Assembly (NCBI RefSeq): GCF_000421405.1
Contig: NZ_ATWY01000010.1
Span: 62,001-126,000, forward strand
Reading direction: 5' to 3'
DNA from: Butyrivibrio sp. NC2007
GTDB taxonomy: Bacteria > Bacillota > Clostridia > Lachnospirales > Lachnospiraceae
DNA length: 64,000 bases
In this document: positions 61,484 through 64,000 of the stretch, piece after piece
How positions within the stretch are numbered: the stretch's first letter is position 1
How the letters are laid out: every line of letters starts with the position of its first letter
Program-made: the position numbers and the translations under genes
Notes under the pieces: model-generated
The model's database searches: none
What the model was told of the DNA's origin: nothing
The model's input: only the letters and a program-made list of their open reading frames with translations

Positions 61484-62173
61484 TCAGCCAAGTGCCTCAT
61501 TTGCAGCTGCTGTTGCATGAATAATTGTCGTATCATAGGTAGGAATTACACTGTCTTCTTCCTTTATGAGCATGCCAATCTCAGTGCAACCAAGTATCAC
61601 GCCCTCGGCACCTTTTTCTTTCATATCTTGAATAATACGTTGATATTCTTTTCTGGATTGATCCAGCACCTTTCCAAGACAGAGCTCATTAAAAATAACA
61701 TCATTCACCAGCTCCATATCTTTTGGCTCAGGTAGTACTACTTCCAGACCGGCACTGACAAGCCTGTCTATGATAAAGTCCTGGGTCATCGTAAACCTGG
61801 TTCCAAGAAGGCCGACTTTCTTTATACCATCGCGCTTTATCGCATCAGCAGTAGCATCAGCTATATGAAGAATCGGTATGCTTATTTCTTTTTCGATATC
61901 CGGAACAAGCTTATGCATAGTATTTGTTGCTATTACTATTAAATCAGCCCCGGCTCTTTCAAGTCTTACTGCAGCATCTGCCAGAATAACAGCATTCCCT
62001 TGCCAGTAGCCATTTTTCATATTTTCTTCAAGCTCTGCAAAATCAACACTATACATTAGTATCTTGGCGCTGTGGAAACCTCCAAGATGTCTTATCACCT
62101 CTTTGTTTATGAGCTCGTAGTACGTAACAGTACTCTCCCAACTCATACCGCCAATAATTCCTATGGTTTTCAT
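61484..62173 (-). CDS. Aspartate/glutamate racemase-family enzyme (YgeA/RacX type)
   Basis: A 229-residue enzyme. Signature IGIIGGMSWEST at the start; of the two catalytic positions, the first is Thr in ATNTMHK and the second Cys in LGCTEIGML. Thr/Cys rather than Cys/Cys is what I recall for broad-specificity YgeA-type amino-acid racemases. It may make non-canonical D-amino acids for wall or signalling. Its ATG overlaps the stop of the 58-aa gene by 4 nt. Confidence 0.9.
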   Translation of the reverse strand: MKTIGIIGGMSWESTVTYYELINKEVIRHLGGFHSAKILMYSVDFAELEENMKNGYWQGNAVILADAAVRLERAGADLIVIATNTMHKLVPDIEKEISIPILHIADATADAIKRDGIKKVGLLGTRFTMTQDFIIDRLVSAGLEVVLPEPKDMELVNDVIFNELCLGKVLDQSRKEYQRIIQDMKEKGAEGVILGCTEIGMLIKEEDSVIPTYDTTIIHATAAANEALG

Positions 62174-62346
62174 CTTATTCCCCCTATGTCTTTTCTTATT
62201 TCAGTTCTAAAATCGTCCTGCCACCCTTTGTATCCTGCCAGTTCGCCTCCAAAGCTGTCATCTTTATCGTACATGCTTTTCCGGGTACTACCAAAAAAGC
62301 GTTTTATCCAGGATAAGTGGCTGGGGATTTCCACTTTGTTCATCAT
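62170..62346 (-). CDS. 58-aa protein of unknown function
   Basis: Start ATG at 62346 with GGAGGGA upstream; a longer in-frame ORF would begin inside hairpin repeat B and is rejected. The product is soluble, basic in the first half (SHLSWIKRFFGSTRKSMYDK) and polar in the second (GYKGWQDDFRTEIRKDIGG). It overlaps the racemase start (ATGA), which supports real translation. No family recognised. Confidence 0.6.
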   Translation of the reverse strand: MMNKVEIPSHLSWIKRFFGSTRKSMYDKDDSFGGELAGYKGWQDDFRTEIRKDIGGIR

Positions 62347-62409
62347 GGCTTTCCCTCCCTCAACTATATCAAAGTTATTTTGTCTTTTTACGATTATCAA
62401 TTTAACACC

Positions 62410-62460
62410 AAACAAAAAACAGCCCCGAGGTTACACTCATTTGGAGCTGTTTTTCACTGA
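62410..62460 (-). repeat. Hairpin repeat family B, copy 3 (terminator of the GNAT remnant)
   Basis: 51-nt element. Minus strand TCAGTGAAAAACAGCTCC, loop, GGGGCTG, TTTTTTGTTT. The most diverged of the three copies, but equal in length and alignable without gaps to 51858-51908 and 59235-59285. Confidence 0.8.
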
Positions 62461-62466
62461 TTTATA

Positions 62467-62889
62467 TCATTTCTTAAACCAAAATGAATAATGATACTTC
62501 TTTCTAAAGCCGAGCCTCTCATAGAATTCCATATCGGAAATGACGTAAGCTCTTTTTGCTCCAAGCTTTTTTGCTCTGCTCAGTGCTTCAAAGATAACAG
62601 CCTTAGCAACGCCTTTTCCTCTATATGAGGGGATAGTGCATACAGGCTCAACATAAACATAGTCAGTCTCTGTCATATACCATAGCAGACAACATGCCAC
62701 CATTTCTCCATTTTCATTCACAGCAGCAACACCCAAATTCTTGTTAAAATGCTTCCTGACTCTTGGAACGATTTCTTCTTCCCGCTCAAATTCTGCTTTG
62801 TCATAGCCATGGTCAAATCCCTGCCAGAAGAGCCACTGAAGGTCATAAGCATCTTTTACGGGATCCGGGGAAAAATTTAATATCAGTTC
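62467..62889 (-). pseudogene. 5'-truncated GNAT-family acetyltransferase
   Basis: The frame is open from a TGA at 62890-62892 to the stop at 62467 (141 codons) and reads DLQWLFWQGFDHGYD, then YVEPVCTIPSYRGKGVAKAV (acetyl-CoA-binding loop) and MEFYERLGF. This matches the C-terminal half of a GNAT group I recall as roughly twice this length. There is no ATG, GTG or TTG with a ribosome site at its head: the first in-frame start is TTG at 62736, inside the domain. The upstream part collides with the end of the CPBP gene (62883). I conclude the N-terminal half was lost. Confidence 0.7.
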
Positions 62890-63602
62890 TCATTCTTTTT
62901 TACATCCTCTTTGATCTTTCCAAGGTAAATGCAATAGACAATTGCTACAACAATTGTAACCCCAACATAGATCTGATCCACAAGTGCGTTGTCAGCCCCA
63001 AACATAGAAAAGGCATCTATCATTGAGTGGGCTATTATGCATGGGAAAAGGCTCCCACTCTTGTAAAAAACTAATGTAAGGATAAATCCCCAGCTGATAG
63101 CAAAAATCATCTGAATTATAGTTTCAAAGCTTGTCTGTCCTGTAAAAAGGTTAATAATGTGCCCCATACCAAAAGTAAGTGAAGAAACAATTATAGCTAC
63201 TGCTGTCCTTTCCTTTGACAACATTGCTGAAAAAAGAAAGCCCCTAAACAGCATCTCTTCCACAAAGCCAACCAGGATCATAAAAAGCACTGCAATAACA
63301 AGCTCAATTCCGTGATAAGACAGTGCAAAACCATCCCAAAGATTTCCGGTTGCTAATATCCACATAGGGATAAAGTATAAGAACCTTTTTGTATCCTCAG
63401 GCCACGAGGCTATTCCACATTCTTTTTCAAGATGATTTCTCTTTACAAAAAAAATGATTCCATTCGCAAAAGCAGTTATGCCGAGCAGCATTGCTATGCT
63501 CTGATATCCGAAATTTCCTTTTAAGTACGACATAACAACGCAGTACAAAACAATGCACAAAACCGCAAATAATATCCTGTTCTTTTCATACAGCTTTCTC
63601 AT
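62883..63602 (-). CDS. CPBP-family intramembrane metalloprotease
   Basis: A 239-residue membrane protein with about seven hydrophobic segments. The catalytic EExxxR motif is EEMLFRG; the second motif is FGMGHIINL and the third HSMIDAF. It is the second CPBP protein in the window but not a close copy of the first. AAGGAG precedes the ATG. The gene's 3' end overlaps the open frame of the GNAT remnant, and a probable IS200/IS605-type right end lies about 37 nt upstream of its start. Confidence 0.88.
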   Translation of the reverse strand: MRKLYEKNRILFAVLCIVLYCVVMSYLKGNFGYQSIAMLLGITAFANGIIFFVKRNHLEKECGIASWPEDTKRFLYFIPMWILATGNLWDGFALSYHGIELVIAVLFMILVGFVEEMLFRGFLFSAMLSKERTAVAIIVSSLTFGMGHIINLFTGQTSFETIIQMIFAISWGFILTLVFYKSGSLFPCIIAHSMIDAFSMFGADNALVDQIYVGVTIVVAIVYCIYLGKIKEDVKKNEN

Positions 63603-63638
63603 TTATGCTGTCTCCTTTAAGCTCTTATAAATAACGTA

Positions 63639-63682
63639 CGAGAAAACCCCTTCCGATGAAGTCGGTTGTGGGATGAATCGCC
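63639..63682 (-). mobile_element. Probable right end of an IS200/IS605 (TnpB-type) element
   Basis: On the minus strand GGCGATTCATCCC, an imperfect stem-loop (CCGA-CTTCA-TCGG inside a CCC/GGGG base) and GGGGTTTTCTCG. The frame GGCGATTCATC...TTTTCTCG is the one I know from right ends of TnpB-carrying IS605/IS1341 elements in Firmicutes. A 20-bp perfect palindrome (ACACAAACAT/ATGTTTGTGT, 63686-63705) lies just inside. The element would extend rightward beyond the window. Confidence 0.5.
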
Positions 63683-63960
63683 TTTACACAAACATATGTT
63701 TGTGTTAGAATGAAAACATATCGGAACATTGAAAACTGTATATAGAGGGTTGCGCCACGAATCTAACAAATCAAGAACCTGTGGCACGTAAAATATACAA
63801 GGTGTTTGTTCCCGGCGCCACAAGCGCATCTAACAACATTTGCAAGTATGCCGAAGGGTTTTCCCGACGGAGTAGTGGCACTGTGAACGTGCCTTACTAT
63901 ACTGCTTTGGTATTGTAGAAACCATTTCCGATGTTGTCGGTGATGGTAGTTCATACGGCG
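63683..63960 (-). ncRNA. Structured, apparently non-coding tail, candidate TnpB omega RNA
   Basis: About 280 nt without a convincing ORF on either strand (the whole of 63603-64000 lacks a recognisable gene). On the minus strand it has a hairpin GGCAC-GTTCACA-GTGCC, a CCGTCGGGAAAACCC/CTTCGG region, two TTGTTAGAT(G/T)CG copies and the 20-bp palindrome, ending in the right-end hairpin. This position and structure are what is expected for a TnpB guide RNA scaffold. No tnpB coding can be confirmed: a short open frame reading KCGGFVQVASR stops at 63964. Confidence 0.35.
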
Positions 63961-64000
63961 ATTCTATCTTGAAGCAACCTGCACAAAGCCGCCGCATTTC

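Noticed and set aside
62170..62415. 81-codon version of the small gene before the racemase
   Set aside because: Its extra N-terminus would be encoded by a terminator repeat; ATG at 62346 has a strong ribosome site.
63763..63954. 63-codon ORF near the right edge as a gene
   Set aside because: Odd composition, no ribosome site, and it lies in a structured region that looks like an insertion-element RNA tail.

Overview
The window reads as chromosome of a low-to-moderate-GC Gram-positive anaerobe of the Lachnospiraceae type, most like a rumen or gut Butyrivibrio/Pseudobutyrivibrio. This rests on gene content (GH120 xylosidase, Re-type citrate synthase, TPP-controlled thiM-thiE fusion with thiW, GlpP, clostridial-type ThiC, several Lachnospiraceae-type DUF families), on strong AGGAGG ribosome sites and on frequent TTG starts backed by such sites. 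Most genes lie on the minus strand. No prophage, CRISPR array, rRNA or tRNA was seen; the only mobile DNA is a probable IS200/IS605-type right end at the right edge.

Layout: 0-2.3 kb holds the start of glpP behind a leader terminator, a small unknown gene, a membrane protein and an unlisted 56-aa ORF. 2.3-8.2 kb is a minus-strand operon: GH120 beta-xylosidase, HxxxDG acyltransferase, zinc-ribbon membrane protein and a pectin-acetylesterase/Notum-like hydrolase. 8.2-13 kb has a diguanylate cyclase, a PilZ protein, YggS and Rho. 13-20.8 kb has a purine permease, a CPBP protease, an ABC-F ATPase and a Re-citrate synthase/GntR/NADP-isocitrate dehydrogenase operon whose promoter carries a GntR-like palindrome. 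20.9-30.7 kb has an EAL protein, an EF-G-like GTPase, tyrA-aroA, hflK-hflC and small membrane proteins.

30.7-31.2 kb is intergenic and carries four diverged ~45-nt repeats spaced 73, 63 and 73 nt apart, which none of the genes explains. 31.2-35.5 kb is the thiamine operon behind a TPP riboswitch. 35.5-41.2 kb is a peptide/amino-acid set (tetR, an IlvD/Edd dehydratase, asparaginase, pepT) beside a divergent PanE-like reductase. 41.2-47.2 kb has a sugar kinase, a serine hydrolase, bioY with a near-ideal BirA operator, a short birA, a GT32 glycosyltransferase and a LacI regulator. 47.2-57 kb has a PAS-GGDEF protein, a sugar-binding lipoprotein paired with a GHKL kinase, and an ABC exporter with its two-component system. 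57-63.6 kb has a MATE exporter, DUF-family genes, an amino-acid racemase, a truncated GNAT gene and a second CPBP protease.

Themes: a c-di-GMP network (two GGDEF proteins, one EAL, one PilZ receptor); biosynthesis of glutamate precursor, aromatic amino acids and thiamine; vitamin uptake; and two families of repeated intergenic hairpins (two ~70-nt copies and three 51-nt copies) used as terminators.
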